NCBI RefSeq assembly: GCF_900141855.1
Contig: NZ_FQYU01000002.1
Location: 620,001 to 684,000 of the forward strand
Reading direction: 5' to 3'
DNA length: 64,000 bases
Origin: Pseudozobellia thermophila
Lineage (GTDB): Bacteria; Bacteroidota; Bacteroidia; Flavobacteriales; Flavobacteriaceae
A program made the position numbers and the translations under genes. The notes under the pieces are model-generated. The model had not been told where the DNA came from. It did not search any database and worked only from the letters and a program-made list of their open reading frames with translations. Below, piece after piece: positions 45,258 to 54,988 of the stretch. Position 1 is the stretch's first letter, and the number at the start of each line of letters is the position of its first letter.

Positions 45258-46340
45258 ATGGACAAAGATTCAAAAATTTATATCGCAGGGCACAGGGGCC
45301 TTGTGGGCAGTGCCATTTTAAAACAGCTTAAAGCGCAGGGGTTTACCAACTTCGTTTTAAGGACGCATTCAGAGCTTGATCTGGTCGATGCAAGGGCGGT
45401 CGGCGATTTCTTCGCCCAAGAAAAACCGGAATATGTTTTCTTGGCAGCGGCGAAGGTAGGGGGCATCGTAGCCAACAATACCTACCGCGGCGATTTTATC
45501 TACGCCAACCTGATGATCCAGAACAATGTGGTTCACCACAGTTATCTCAACGGGGTCAAAAAACTCCTCTTTCTGGGAAGCACCTGTATCTACCCGAAGG
45601 AGTGCCCACAGCCCATGAAGGAAGACTATTTGTTGACCGATACCTTGGAATATACCAACGAACCCTATGCCATCGCCAAAATTGCGGGCATCAAGCTTTG
45701 TGAGAGCTATAACCTGCAATACGGTACCAATTTCATTTCGGTAATGCCCACCAACCTATACGGACCCAATGACAATTTCGATCTTGAAAAGTCGCACGTA
45801 CTGCCCGCTTTGATCCGAAAAATGCACTTGGGAAAGGCCTTGGAAAACCAAGATTGGGAGACCGTGAAAAGGGACTTGAACGCCAGGCCCATAGAATCGA
45901 TCGACGGCAACGCCGACGAATCGAAGATCATCGAAGTGCTCAACAAATACGGGATCGTGAAATCGGAAGATGGCATCGCGGTCGAGATATGGGGAAGTGG
46001 AAGGCCCATGCGCGAGTTCCTCTGGTCGGAAGATATGGCCGAAGCCTGTATATTTATTATGCAAAACCGAAACTTCGAGGATACCTACGAGGCCGGGCAA
46101 AAAGAGATCAGGAACACCCATATCAACATAGGTACGGGCAAGGATGTTTCCATTAAGGAACTGGCCGAAATGATCAAGGCCATGGTCGGCTTCGAGGGCA
46201 AACTCCAGTTCAACGCCGACAAACCCGACGGCACCATGAAAAAACTTACGGATGTCAGTAAGCTTCACGGCCTGGGCTGGAAACACAATATCGAACTTGA
46301 GGAAGGGCTGGAGAAAATGTACAAATGGTACAATAGTTAG
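45258..46340 (+). CDS. fcl: GDP-L-fucose synthase
   Basis: I start at the ATG at 45258 (MDKDSKIYIAGHRGLVG), 5 bases after gmd. The longer frame lies inside gmd. The 360 residues carry the NADP motif GHRGLVGSA, the Ser/Cys pair in LGSTCIYP, YAIAKIAG with the catalytic Tyr-x-x-x-Lys and GSGRPMREFLW. The enzyme epimerises and reduces the gmd product to GDP-L-fucose. An insertion at about residues 200-230 (KRDLNARPIESIDGN...) occurs in many Bacteroidota versions. A terminator follows. Confidence 0.97.
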   Translation: MDKDSKIYIAGHRGLVGSAILKQLKAQGFTNFVLRTHSELDLVDARAVGDFFAQEKPEYVFLAAAKVGGIVANNTYRGDFIYANLMIQNNVVHHSYLNGVKKLLFLGSTCIYPKECPQPMKEDYLLTDTLEYTNEPYAIAKIAGIKLCESYNLQYGTNFISVMPTNLYGPNDNFDLEKSHVLPALIRKMHLGKALENQDWETVKRDLNARPIESIDGNADESKIIEVLNKYGIVKSEDGIAVEIWGSGRPMREFLWSEDMAEACIFIMQNRNFEDTYEAGQKEIRNTHINIGTGKDVSIKELAEMIKAMVGFEGKLQFNADKPDGTMKKLTDVSKLHGLGWKHNIELEEGLEKMYKWYNS

Positions 46341-46361
46341 AAAGTCCGAACCCGATAAAGG

Positions 46362-46390
46362 AAAAAGGCACCGTTAAGGGTGCCTTTTTT
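46362..46390. terminator. Terminator between convergent fcl and Gfo/Idh/MocA genes
   Basis: An 11-base perfect stem (AAAAAGGCACC / GGTGCCTTTTT) with a 6-base loop and T/A tails lies 20 bases past fcl. It can serve both converging genes. Confidence 0.85.
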
Positions 46391-46398
46391 GGTTTGGC

Positions 46399-47727
46399 CT
46401 AGCTGTATTTTCTATTTTTTCGCTTGCGCATCTTATTGGCTTCCCCATCGCCTTTGAACTTTTCCTTCACGGGATCCCATTCCAAGGGCCTGCCCAGTTC
46501 GTAGGCTATGTTCGCCACATTGCATACCGTGGCCGAACGGTGGCCGGTCTCCACGTCGCAGATCGTCTCTCCCCTATCTCTGATGGCCGTCAACCAATTT
46601 TCGTAGTGGTTGCCCTGGTCCTTGAACAACTGGGAAGGATCTCCGCCCTGGGGCATCAAAATATTGGCCGGGGTGGTTTCCAAAAAGCCCCTGCTTACAT
46701 CCATAGTACCTTCGGTTCCGATAAAGCGTACGGCCCATCCCCTACCGAAATCCTCGTGCACCATTTCAATGCCGTTTTCATAGAACATACGCAAGCCGCG
46801 AACGGCCTTCGGATCTTTTGGCGGAATATAGCGTACCGGACCTGTACGGTCCATTCCCAAGCACCATTGCGCAATGTCGAACATATGGGCGCCCCAATCG
46901 GAGAGAATGCCTCCCCCGGTTTCCTTGAAATCCCTCCAGCGGGGATATTTTTTGACTATGGCCGGTGCAACGGTATGGTGGTAGGTCAACAGGGGCGCCG
47001 GGCCGCACCACAGATTCCAGTCGATTCCTTCGGGGGTCGGTTCAGCCGGCAGGTCGTAGGGCCTTGCCGGATCGCCCACGTTTACCAATACCTTGGTTAT
47101 TTCGCCAAGTTGGCCCGAACTTACCAATTCTTGCGCCTTTTTAAACCGTTCCCAAGACCGTTGCATACTCCCCACCTGAAATACGGTCTTGTTCTTGGTA
47201 GCCGCATCGACCATCATCCTGCCTTCGACAATGGTATTGGTCAATGGCTTTTCGCAGTATACGTCCTTGCCCGCCTCCATGGCATCTATCGATTGTATCG
47301 CATGCCAATGGTCGGGCGTCGCGACCACGACCCCATCGATGCCCTTGTCTTCCAACAGTTCCTTGTAGTGGAGGTAGGTCTTTACCCCCTTGTAACTGCT
47401 TACCCCCCGGCTTTTGGCATAGTAGCCCTCGACGAGCTTTTTAAAGGCATCGCGCTTGGTATTCCAGACATCGCTGCCCGCGACCACTTGGGCCCCGGTT
47501 TGGGCAACAAACCTGTTCGACAGGATACCGCCCTGTTTTCCCAGACCGATATACCCCAGGTTAATTTTGTCGTTAGGTGCCGTATACCCCCTTCCGAGGA
47601 CATGTCTGGGCAAAATGGTCACCAAACCCGCCGCCAAGGAAGTATTGCGGATAAAGCTTCTTCTAGATATCGAATGGTCCGGCTTCAAGTCTTTCCCCAT
47701 TCTGTTTTTTTCCTCTTTTTTCATCAT
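46399..47727 (-). CDS. Gfo/Idh/MocA oxidoreductase, Tat-exported
   Basis: This 442-residue protein has a Tat leader SISRRSFIRN. The Rossmann motif is GYIGLGKQGG, followed by TPDHWHA and the Glu-Lys-Pro YCEKPLTN. The C-terminal sheet domain includes GGGILSDWGAHMFDIAQW. The tail is basic (MRKRKNRKYS). It is likely to act on a sugar or glycoside in the periplasm. The upstream gene on the same strand (16-base gap) is a GH105-like hydrolase, so the two probably share a transcript and substrate. Confidence 0.92.
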   Translation of the reverse strand: MMKKEEKNRMGKDLKPDHSISRRSFIRNTSLAAGLVTILPRHVLGRGYTAPNDKINLGYIGLGKQGGILSNRFVAQTGAQVVAGSDVWNTKRDAFKKLVEGYYAKSRGVSSYKGVKTYLHYKELLEDKGIDGVVVATPDHWHAIQSIDAMEAGKDVYCEKPLTNTIVEGRMMVDAATKNKTVFQVGSMQRSWERFKKAQELVSSGQLGEITKVLVNVGDPARPYDLPAEPTPEGIDWNLWCGPAPLLTYHHTVAPAIVKKYPRWRDFKETGGGILSDWGAHMFDIAQWCLGMDRTGPVRYIPPKDPKAVRGLRMFYENGIEMVHEDFGRGWAVRFIGTEGTMDVSRGFLETTPANILMPQGGDPSQLFKDQGNHYENWLTAIRDRGETICDVETGHRSATVCNVANIAYELGRPLEWDPVKEKFKGDGEANKMRKRKNRKYS

Positions 47728-47743
47728 TTGCTTTTCGATCGTA

Positions 47744-48850
47744 TTATTTGTCCATCTTTAAAATTTCACTTCCCGCCAACAAGAAAGCCCCCGTTCCGAA
47801 ATTTTGCCAACTATCGGCCGAGGCCGGCTCCGGACTGGCCCCTATGTCTTGTACCCAGCCGACCATACCGTTCTCTTTTTGGCATTTCTGCAGGGCCGTC
47901 CATGCTTTTTTCACCACCGGGACGTACTCCTTTGCGTTCAACAGGCCCTGATTAACGCCCCAAGCCAGAGCAAAGGTATAGAACCCGCTGCCACTGACCT
48001 CACCGTGGTCGTACGACTCGGGGGACAAGAGGCTTGTGCGCCACAATCCGTCCGCGTGCTGCACCTCCTTAATCTTTTGGGCCATTTCTTTGTACAAGTT
48101 TACATAAAATTCGCGATGTTCATAATCTTCGGGCATATCCTCCAAGACCAGGGCAAGGCCTCCCAGCACCCATCCGTTGCCCCGTGACCAAAAAATCTTT
48201 TTCCCGTTTTTCTCCTTCAGATCATCGGGACTTCCCGTCCAAAGGAACCTAATGTCCCTGGCAAAAAGATGCTCTTCCTTGTCGTACAACAGGTCATAGG
48301 TTTCCATATAGAGCTTGTGCATTTCGTCGAGATACCTGTCTTCACCCGTAAGCTTGGCATAAGCTGTAAGTACCGGAGGAGCCATAAAAAGGGCATCGCA
48401 CCACCACCACAATATCTTCTGGTCTTTTCCCTCTACGCCTTCGCGCCAGGGATGGGGCTTGTACAAATGGTCCAAAATAAATTGTTCGGTAGGTTCGAGA
48501 TCGACCATGCCTTTGCGGATTTCATTGACATAGAGGTAGGAGTACGAGATAATAATATCATCGGCATGATAGAAACGTTTCCAAGGCTTCCAGTGGTTTC
48601 TGTAGCCCATGGTCTTGAGGGCTGCGGAAAAAATCGGGTTGTTGGTCGCCTCGTGCGCTTTGGAAACCCCTACATAATAGGCACCGTTCGTCCAATCCGT
48701 CGGGGCCGAGGTAAAAATAGGATGCTGCTCCTGCCATTCCATGGCCTTGACCATGGACGCCTCAACCGATTGTTTATCAATTTTTTGGGCCTTTACCATC
48801 GTCAGCGACAGTATAATCGTTAAAACGGTCGGGATATTCAGCAACTTCAT
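47744..48850 (-). CDS. GH105-like unsaturated uronyl hydrolase
   Basis: I start at the ATG at 48850 ([10 protein letters not shown]...VKAQ), a clear signal peptide; a start at 48862 is possible. The 368-residue (alpha/alpha)6 barrel shows family GH88/GH105 marks: [17 protein letters not shown] with the likely catalytic Asp, [11 protein letters not shown] and [16 protein letters not shown]. These enzymes remove the 4,5-unsaturated uronic acid left by polysaccharide lyases acting on rhamnogalacturonan, ulvan or similar polymers. It implies a uronic-acid-containing substrate, although no lyase gene is in the window. Confidence 0.92.
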   Translation of the reverse strand: MKLLNIPTVLTIILSLTMVKAQKIDKQSVEASMVKAMEWQEQHPIFTSAPTDWTNGAYYVGVSKAHEATNNPIFSAALKTMGYRNHWKPWKRFYHADDIIISYSYLYVNEIRKGMVDLEPTEQFILDHLYKPHPWREGVEGKDQKILWWWCDALFMAPPVLTAYAKLTGEDRYLDEMHKLYMETYDLLYDKEEHLFARDIRFLWTGSPDDLKEKNGKKIFWSRGNGWVLGGLALVLEDMPEDYEHREFYVNLYKEMAQKIKEVQHADGLWRTSLLSPESYDHGEVSGSGFYTFALAWGVNQGLLNAKEYVPVVKKAWTALQKCQKENGMVGWVQDIGASPEPASADSWQNFGTGAFLLAGSEILKMDK

Positions 48851-49168
48851 GTGTTTTAGCATAATGTTCAAGTTATAGTTTGTATTTCAAAAGTGTTTTT
48901 ACCCAGTTCTATTCTACGGGACGGCTTTCGGCATATCGCACTCGGCACCAACCTTGTCCGCCCGCCATTCCTTCGTCCTTTTCCGGTCTCGATGACAATA
49001 CCGTCAAGACAACCACCGAACTTAACCATTTTTCACTCTACCCCTATCCTGTACTATCCTGAATGTCCGTCAAGGGCTTCCAATCGACAAAAGACCAACG
49101 CGAGTGCCTAAATGACCGACACTCGCAACTGCCCGCCCCACCACGGCCCATGGATTCCAGAACCCAAT

Positions 49169-49480
49169 TCACGAAGGGAGGCCCTTCATTCTTTCACGAA
49201 ATTCATCGCCTAAATGCTCGGCAAGGCCGGTTATTTTTTTGACCACTTTGTTCGGTTTGTTTTTCACAAAAAATAACGGTCAATAAAAATCCCGGGAAGG
49301 CACCGAACATCATCAATGCTGCCATCTTTATTCCTATGGGCCCTATATCGCCATACCGACTGCCCAAGACACCTATTAAGAAAGAAAAACAACATCGTCC
49401 GCCTTACCATGTAAGTACTAAGGCAAACCATAAGGAGGCCTCGAACGGACTTGAAGCCGCCCTGGCATTCCAAAAAGGGC
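49169..49480 (-). pseudogene. Frameshifted C-terminal remnant of a membrane transporter-like gene
   Basis: On the minus strand one frame reads like two membrane helices (VVFLFLIGVLGSRYGDIG, then IGIKMAALMMFGAFPGFLL). A +1/-1 shift then leads into a natural-looking cytoplasmic tail (FVKNKPNKVVKKITGLAEHL, then GDEFRERMKGLP) ending at a TGA at 49169-49171. No frame spans both parts and no start is visible. A decayed sugar transporter fits the location between sugar-catabolism genes, but the family is not identified. Confidence 0.4.
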
Positions 49481-49683
49481 CTAGCCGAAGGAAATCACTT
49501 CAAACCAACATTAAATCCCCTACATTCGCAGGCGAAGTTCGATACGTATTGTCGGTCCGTTCTTTTTTAACAAAAATTAAGGAGTAAAGCAGTACAGTAC
49601 AGGATGGTAATGCCCAAACTTTGTACTAATATAGTAATCGAAAGGAGTGATACCCTTTTGAGTTGTTTGAGTTAGTTTAATTT

Positions 49684-49714
49684 AAAGGGGCGAATGTTGT
49701 TTTTTGCCCCTTTT
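49684..49714 (+). terminator. Orphan plus-strand terminator
   Basis: Stem AAAGGGGC / GCCCCTTT with a 14-base loop is followed by TTCT. No plus-strand gene ends upstream, so it may mark the end of a small RNA. Confidence 0.5.
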
Positions 49715-49771
49715 CTGACTAAACAATGGAAAGGATTCCCTTAAAGAAGAAACCGACCAACCTTTATATTT

Positions 49772-49822
49772 AAAAAATCCCGATTCCGAAACGAGAACAT
49801 CGCTTTCAGATCGGGATTTTTT
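49772..49822 (-). terminator. Terminator of the 50-64 kb operon
   Basis: A 13-base perfect stem (AAAAAATCCCGAT / ATCGGGATTTTTT) encloses a 25-base loop, 18 bases past the stop at 49841. The last gene of the minus-strand operon ends here. Confidence 0.75.
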
Positions 49823-49840
49823 TCATTAGGGAAACCGATT

Positions 49841-50989
49841 TTACAAACCGGTATCCTGCCAGCTTTTGGAATTGGCCGAATTGATGACCGCTTCACAAAC
49901 CTTTTGGGTCATCATCGCATTTTTAAAAGTCGGTTCGCATGGCACGCCATCCTCTAGGCTCTTGAGGAAATCGGCCACCTGATGAACGAAGGAATGCTCA
50001 TAGCCTATGGATGTACCGGGAATCCACCAACGATCCATATAGGGCTGATCGCTATCGGTAATCAATACTTTCTTCCATCCTCTTGTTACGGGCTCATCGG
50101 CATGGTCGAACATTTCCACGTAGTTCATGTTGTGCAGGTCCCACCTCAAGGAAGCGTGCTCCCCGTTGATTTCCAAGGTGTACAAGGCCTTATGGCCCCT
50201 GGCGTATCGTGTGGCCTCAAAAAGCCCCAACGACCCATTTTCGAAATGGCAGTGAAAAATACAGGCATCGTCGATACCTACTTTTTGCTTTTGCCCGGTG
50301 CCCTGGTGCACACGCTCCTTAACAAAGGTTTCGGTTACGGCCGATACATCCTTGATCGCCCCGTTCAACCACATGGCCCCATCGATACAGTGCGCCAACA
50401 AATCGCCGGTTACGCCCGATCCGGCAGCATCGACATCGAGCCTCCATAAGGCTTCGCCACCTTGGGGAAGTTCTGGGTTAATGGTCCAATCTTGCAGGAA
50501 GTTCGCCCGGTAGTGGAATATTTTACCCAGTTTGCCCGAATCTATAATTTGCTTTATCAAGGTAACTGCGGGTATTCTGCGATAATTATAAAAAACCGTA
50601 TTGGGCACACCTGCCTTTTCAATGGCATCTACCATTGGTTGTGCCTCGGCCACGGAACGTGCCAAAGGTTTTTCGCACAGTACCATTTTTCCGGCCTCGG
50701 CCGCGGCAATCGCTATTTCAGCGTGCATATCGTTGGGCGTACAGATATCGACGGCATCGATATCGTCCCTGTCTATTACTTTTCTCCAATCGGTTTCATA
50801 CGAATCGTAGCCCCATTGTTCGGCAAAGGCCTTTACCTTTTCCTCGGTACGGGAGCATACCGTTTTCAGTACGGGCCTATATTCCAATTCCGGGAAAAAA
50901 TCACGGATCCGATTATAGCCATTGCTATGGGTCCTTGCCATTAAACCGGTGCCTATCATTCCGATACGTAGTTCTTTTTTATTTGCCAT
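49841..50989 (-). CDS. Cytoplasmic Gfo/Idh/MocA oxidoreductase
   Basis: This 382-residue protein has no leader, unlike the two Tat-exported relatives in the window. It has a Rossmann motif [20 protein letters not shown], the Glu-Lys-Pro LCEKPLARS and [14 protein letters not shown]. It probably oxidises or reduces a monosaccharide or its keto form with NAD(P). As last gene of the operon and next to two TIM-barrel isomerase-like proteins, it may regenerate the normal sugar from a 3-keto intermediate. Confidence 0.92.
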   Translation of the reverse strand: MANKKELRIGMIGTGLMARTHSNGYNRIRDFFPELEYRPVLKTVCSRTEEKVKAFAEQWGYDSYETDWRKVIDRDDIDAVDICTPNDMHAEIAIAAAEAGKMVLCEKPLARSVAEAQPMVDAIEKAGVPNTVFYNYRRIPAVTLIKQIIDSGKLGKIFHYRANFLQDWTINPELPQGGEALWRLDVDAAGSGVTGDLLAHCIDGAMWLNGAIKDVSAVTETFVKERVHQGTGQKQKVGIDDACIFHCHFENGSLGLFEATRYARGHKALYTLEINGEHASLRWDLHNMNYVEMFDHADEPVTRGWKKVLITDSDQPYMDRWWIPGTSIGYEHSFVHQVADFLKSLEDGVPCEPTFKNAMMTQKVCEAVINSANSKSWQDTGL

Positions 50990-51026
50990 TTTTCATAAAT
51001 TTTAATTCCTTGATTCTATTATTCGT

Positions 51027-51839
51027 TTACAATAGAGGCCTTAAGACCTCATCAATATAAACCCCGTCCTTTTCGGTTACACCGTCGGGGTCGGTAATCG
51101 CCTCGTCGCATTCGTCCTCGACGATGATCCACCCTTCAAAATCGCTCTCCTTCAGGTATCGGGTAATTCCCTCGAAGTCGATAATCCCTTTGCCCATTTG
51201 GGCCCAACGGCCGTCTTCGTACATATCCTTATAGTGTACGCAATTGACGATATCACGGTATTCCTTGATCACTTTCAGCGGATCCATGCCACCTTTGGCC
51301 ATGTGCCCGACGTCAGGGGTATACTTAATGACCCGACTGTCCAGGCCGTTCAGCAAGATTTTATAGTCTTCCTCGGTTCGGTAAATCGACCCCATGGGCG
51401 AATTCGGGTGATAGGAGCATACGATACCCTGGTCGGCAGCCCTGGTCGCGATAGCGTTTACACAGCTCAACAAATTTTGCTGACGTTCCTTTAAATTTTC
51501 GCGATCCGCACCGGGCATTTGCACCAGCAATAAAATAGCCTCCGGGAAGTGCTTCATAAACTCGATCCATTGATCGGCATTCTTCCGTTCGGCATCGGTT
51601 TCCTTGGGGTTTCTCCAATCTTCGACATGGCACAGCACCGATAGTTCCATTTGGTTACGCTCCAATGCCTCCTTGAATACCCGAGGATCGGTAAAACCGT
51701 TCATAAAACCCGTATCGGGCTCTATACTTTTAAAACCAGACCTCGACATTACGCCAAGAATATGCTCCAATTTGTCCTTGTATGCATCACCCGACATGGC
51801 CCAGGTATAGGTCTCACATCCTATTCTTATTTTCTTCAT
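51027..51839 (-). CDS. Cytoplasmic sugar-phosphate isomerase/epimerase-like TIM barrel
   Basis: A 270-residue AP_endonuc_2-type barrel without a leader: IGCETYTWAM, KSIEPDTGF, VCSYHPNSP, TPDVGHMAKGG, VHYKDMYEDG and IIVEDECDE supply the usual Glu/Asp/His metal ligands. Such proteins isomerise, epimerise or dehydrate sugars and keto-sugars. It differs clearly from the other barrels at 29070 and 52702, so each probably performs a separate step. Confidence 0.9.
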   Translation of the reverse strand: MKKIRIGCETYTWAMSGDAYKDKLEHILGVMSRSGFKSIEPDTGFMNGFTDPRVFKEALERNQMELSVLCHVEDWRNPKETDAERKNADQWIEFMKHFPEAILLLVQMPGADRENLKERQQNLLSCVNAIATRAADQGIVCSYHPNSPMGSIYRTEEDYKILLNGLDSRVIKYTPDVGHMAKGGMDPLKVIKEYRDIVNCVHYKDMYEDGRWAQMGKGIIDFEGITRYLKESDFEGWIIVEDECDEAITDPDGVTEKDGVYIDEVLRPLL

Positions 51840-51862
51840 TTTTACTTCTTTTTACTTAAAAT

Positions 51863-52669
51863 TCAATACTTGGCCTTTAACCAATTCAACACCCTAGGGT
51901 TGAAATCTTCCAGTTTTTCCCAGTGGAAGGCATGGCCCGCATTTTCATAAAGGTGGATTTCGCTATCGGGAATACCGTTGGCCACCTCCAGTGCCATCCA
52001 TTCGGGGATAAACTGATCTTCCTTGCCTCCGATAACCAGGCTCGGGACCTTAATTTCGGGTAGTTGACCGACCACGTTGTGCGAAATACAGGCATGGGCC
52101 TGCCCTTCCAACCCGTGCAAGGGCTGGGGCGTTTCACCCAAAGCGGCCTCTTTTTGGCCGGCAATCAGGCCTTCGTATTCGGTATCGTCATCCCAAGTGG
52201 ATTTATGAAAAATGAGTTGCTGTACAAAATTGCTGAAATGTTCGGGACGCAAGTGGGCCTTGGCATGCATCATATGGGTAAAAACGGCCTTGGTCTTGCG
52301 GTCACAGCTTGCCCAAGGACACATAAGCACCAACGACGCCACAGATGCCTGGTGCCTGATGGCCAATTGAAGGGCGATGGCACCCCCCATTGAAACCCCC
52401 ACTACGGCCGCTTTGGAAATACCCAAGGCGTCCAGCAGGGCGGCACTGTCATCGGCCATCTGGGCCGTCGTATAAGGCCCTTCGGGCTTTTCGGACAAAC
52501 CGACGCCCCTATTGTCGAAGAGGATACAGCGGTAGTGCTTCTCCCAATACGAAACGTGTTTCTCCCAAACCGATAGGTCGGCCGTTATGCCCATTATCAA
52601 CAACAGAGGCTTGCCCGATCCACGTTCTTCGTAATGGAGTCGTATCCCGTTTGCTTGTATATATGGCAT
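51863..52669 (-). CDS. Cytoplasmic alpha/beta hydrolase
   Basis: This 268-residue protein has no leader and a standard fold: oxyanion region LLIMGITAD, FDNRGVGLS, nucleophile elbow GVSMGGAIA (Ser at about 94), an acid in GGKEDQFIP and a His in ENAGHAFHW. The substrate could be a lactone or ester produced by sugar oxidation (lactonase role) or a carbon-carbon bond. The position between two TIM-barrel genes favours the former. Inference only. Confidence 0.85.
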   Translation of the reverse strand: MPYIQANGIRLHYEERGSGKPLLLIMGITADLSVWEKHVSYWEKHYRCILFDNRGVGLSEKPEGPYTTAQMADDSAALLDALGISKAAVVGVSMGGAIALQLAIRHQASVASLVLMCPWASCDRKTKAVFTHMMHAKAHLRPEHFSNFVQQLIFHKSTWDDDTEYEGLIAGQKEAALGETPQPLHGLEGQAHACISHNVVGQLPEIKVPSLVIGGKEDQFIPEWMALEVANGIPDSEIHLYENAGHAFHWEKLEDFNPRVLNWLKAKY

Positions 52670-52701
52670 TGTAGTAGTTTAAATTGTAGTTGACGTTTGA
52701 T

Positions 52702-53730
52702 TTATTCGCTCCAACCGTGCAAATCGCGAACCTCGACCAATTTGGCCAGGATATCGTTCCACGTTTGTTGTTTCATCATAACATCGTTATCGAACATACA
52801 TCCATCCCAGCAGATATGCTTAAAGGCCTTGGTCAGGTTGCCGTTGCCATCGCGCAACCAATAGCCGGCGTCCTTGGCTACGTCCAACTTACCGTTGGGA
52901 TCGGTGGCCAAGCAATGCCTTCCGGTCTTATCGTGGGATCCGGTACCGTGAACGGTACCATCGTTTTGCGCCACGTGAAAATCGATGGTCCAAGGTCTGA
53001 GGGCATCGGTTACCGTTTTCAATCCGGCTTCCAAAACGCTTCTATCCGACCAATCGAAATCTTTGGGGAGTATCCTGTGCTCCGGGGCATTATAGCCCAG
53101 CAAATATAACAGGGTATGCGACATATCAGCCTGAAAACCAATGTTCGGCCTATCGACGGCCTCCAAGGTATCGACCATGATCTTCCAGCTGTGCATACCG
53201 CCCCAGCAAATTTCACCTTCAGCGGCCAGTTTCTCGTCGTACTCGGCAGCCACGTCGCAGGCCGCCCTAAAGGTCTCGACGATCAGTTCCTTGCTCTTTT
53301 CCGGGTCTTTGGACCATTGTTCGGGACTTGAGGCCGAATCTATACGGATGACGCCGTATTGCCGTATCCCATGTTCGCGAAGCACCTTGCCAAAGTGGCA
53401 GGCCTTGCGTACCATCTCGACAAAGGTTTTTCTATCCTCATCGGACCCCAAGGTGGGGCCGCCCCAGATGGGGGCCACCAAACTGCCGACATTGAGGCCA
53501 TAGCCCGCGATCTTGTCGGCCAATCTCTTTATTTCATCGTCTGAACTATCGATATTGATGTGCGGATCTAAAAGTCCGAGGTCAACACCGTCGAATTTAT
53601 TTCCGTTAACCTCTGCGGCCGCCGTCATTTCAAGCATTTTGTCTAGAGGAATGGGAGGTTGTGAATCGGGTCCTTTACCCACTATTCCCGGCCATGTGGC
53701 ATTATGTAGTTTTGGAAAATTATTTTTCAT
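52702..53730 (-). CDS. Cytoplasmic TIM-barrel sugar isomerase-like protein
   Basis: A 342-residue protein of the xylose-isomerase-like superfamily, longer than the other barrels here. Landmarks are [45 protein letters not shown] and DFHVAQNDG. No leader. The substrate is unknown. Homologues occur next to Gfo/Idh/MocA and ManA-like genes. It starts 38 bases after the cupin gene in the same operon. Confidence 0.82.
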   Translation of the reverse strand: MKNNFPKLHNATWPGIVGKGPDSQPPIPLDKMLEMTAAAEVNGNKFDGVDLGLLDPHINIDSSDDEIKRLADKIAGYGLNVGSLVAPIWGGPTLGSDEDRKTFVEMVRKACHFGKVLREHGIRQYGVIRIDSASSPEQWSKDPEKSKELIVETFRAACDVAAEYDEKLAAEGEICWGGMHSWKIMVDTLEAVDRPNIGFQADMSHTLLYLLGYNAPEHRILPKDFDWSDRSVLEAGLKTVTDALRPWTIDFHVAQNDGTVHGTGSHDKTGRHCLATDPNGKLDVAKDAGYWLRDGNGNLTKAFKHICWDGCMFDNDVMMKQQTWNDILAKLVEVRDLHGWSE

Positions 53731-53767
53731 GATCTCTGTATTTAAAATTAGACTTCATTTTCACTGG

Positions 53768-54976
53768 CTAGAGTTTCAAATCGGGGTTATCGGGACCAAA
53801 ATGTTTGAGCATGACGATAGGATCGGTCGGGCTCAAGTTGGTTATCGTAACCCCTTCCTTAGCGGCCTTTTCGGTAACAAAGTACTCATCGTGGGTCAAT
53901 TGCCCGTAGCGTATCAACGAAGGGGTCTCAATAGGCCAGTCGCCCATTTTACCATGGCCCTGCATCATGATCATACCGTAGCAGGCACTGTCTTTGATGG
54001 TTACGGTCTTACCGGGCAGTACGGTCAGCTCTTTGGCACTAAAGGCATCGGACCGGTAACAGATCCATTTATCGATATAGCCCTTGGCTTCCATTTCTTC
54101 CATTGGTTCTACGGGAATGGGCCTCATAAACCTTGTTTCCAACATGTTGGGGTCGGTATTCAATTCCCAATCGATCACCTCCATCAATTGGTCGTAATCG
54201 CCCATGCGGTCTTTAGGCGTACCGTTCCACAACAGTTCCTCGGGAATAATGGCCTCGTTAACCAAAGATTGGTACATGGCGAAAACGTCAGAGGCTTTTT
54301 GTGGCTCATAGGTACACATGCTTCCCGGTGCATGGAGCATTCCCGGTGGTACGTCCCAACCTGTACCGGGTTCCAAACGGAACGCAGAGGAATAATTGGT
54401 GATTTTGTTATCGCCCTTGGTAAAGTTCATCAGGCATTCCTTGATCTGTTCCTTTGTGGTACCCGGCGTTATACCGAAAAAGGTATAGGGAAAATCTCCG
54501 CCGTGATTGTTTACCTGTGGTGGAAAATAGTAGGCTTCGGGTTTCCCCTTTTGGCCGATTTTTGCCGCATGCTCGTCGTTATGGTGGATGTGGTGCGGCA
54601 AGGGGCCCATATTATCGAAGAACTTGGAGTACATCGGCCAGCTCTTATATTCGTTCCAAAGGCGATCCCCGATGATCTCTCCCTTCAATTCATCGATCAC
54701 ATCCTTGAGAAGAATTTGAACCTCCTTGCCCCCATCTTCGAGCACAACGTGGCTCAATCCTTCGTTCTTGCCGGTAAGGGGACCGTTTTCAGCCGGTGTC
54801 GTGGAAGAGAACCAACGTTCGTCGATTCCTCCCCTTTCCCCTCCCAACACGTAATAATCGTCGGGGTGCAGTTTGATTCTTCTTCCGGGCACACAAAAAG
54901 AACGTGGTACCCAAGTTGGCGATAAGCGCAAAATTCCTTTGCCCTGTTCGAGTGCTTTTTCAGCCAATGTTGCCAT
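53768..54976 (-). CDS. ManA-like cupin (phosphomannose-isomerase class I type)
   Basis: A 402-residue cytoplasmic protein with metal ligands in PLPHHIHHNDEHAA (His at about 128-132, Glu135) and a distal PPGMLHAPG (210-218). This matches the first cupin of class I mannose-6-phosphate isomerases. The second half contains another cupin-like barrel. It differs enough from housekeeping ManA that an unphosphorylated aldose/ketose substrate is possible. Operon member, 13 bases after the DUF4432 gene. Confidence 0.82.
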   Translation of the reverse strand: MATLAEKALEQGKGILRLSPTWVPRSFCVPGRRIKLHPDDYYVLGGERGGIDERWFSSTTPAENGPLTGKNEGLSHVVLEDGGKEVQILLKDVIDELKGEIIGDRLWNEYKSWPMYSKFFDNMGPLPHHIHHNDEHAAKIGQKGKPEAYYFPPQVNNHGGDFPYTFFGITPGTTKEQIKECLMNFTKGDNKITNYSSAFRLEPGTGWDVPPGMLHAPGSMCTYEPQKASDVFAMYQSLVNEAIIPEELLWNGTPKDRMGDYDQLMEVIDWELNTDPNMLETRFMRPIPVEPMEEMEAKGYIDKWICYRSDAFSAKELTVLPGKTVTIKDSACYGMIMMQGHGKMGDWPIETPSLIRYGQLTHDEYFVTEKAAKEGVTITNLSPTDPIVMLKHFGPDNPDLKL

Positions 54977-54988
54977 ATTACTCTGGTT

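Larger units (their letters stand above)
48851..49840. other. Nearly 1 kb of mainly non-coding DNA with a decayed gene
   Basis: No intact gene is seen. It holds a membrane-protein remnant (about 49169-49480, minus), a plus-strand terminator (49684-49714) with no gene before it, and a terminator for the operon to the right (49772-49822). The first 300 bases show nothing recognisable. The orphan terminator could end a small RNA transcribed from about 49590, but no promoter was found. Confidence 0.5.

Noticed and set aside
46540-47955. 471-codon plus-strand frame opposite the Gfo/Idh/MocA gene
   Set aside because: It spans two clear minus-strand genes and has His/Arg/Pro-rich shadow composition.
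53513-54925. 470-codon plus-strand frame opposite the TIM-barrel and cupin genes
   Set aside because: It is the antisense shadow of two well-supported genes and shows no motif.
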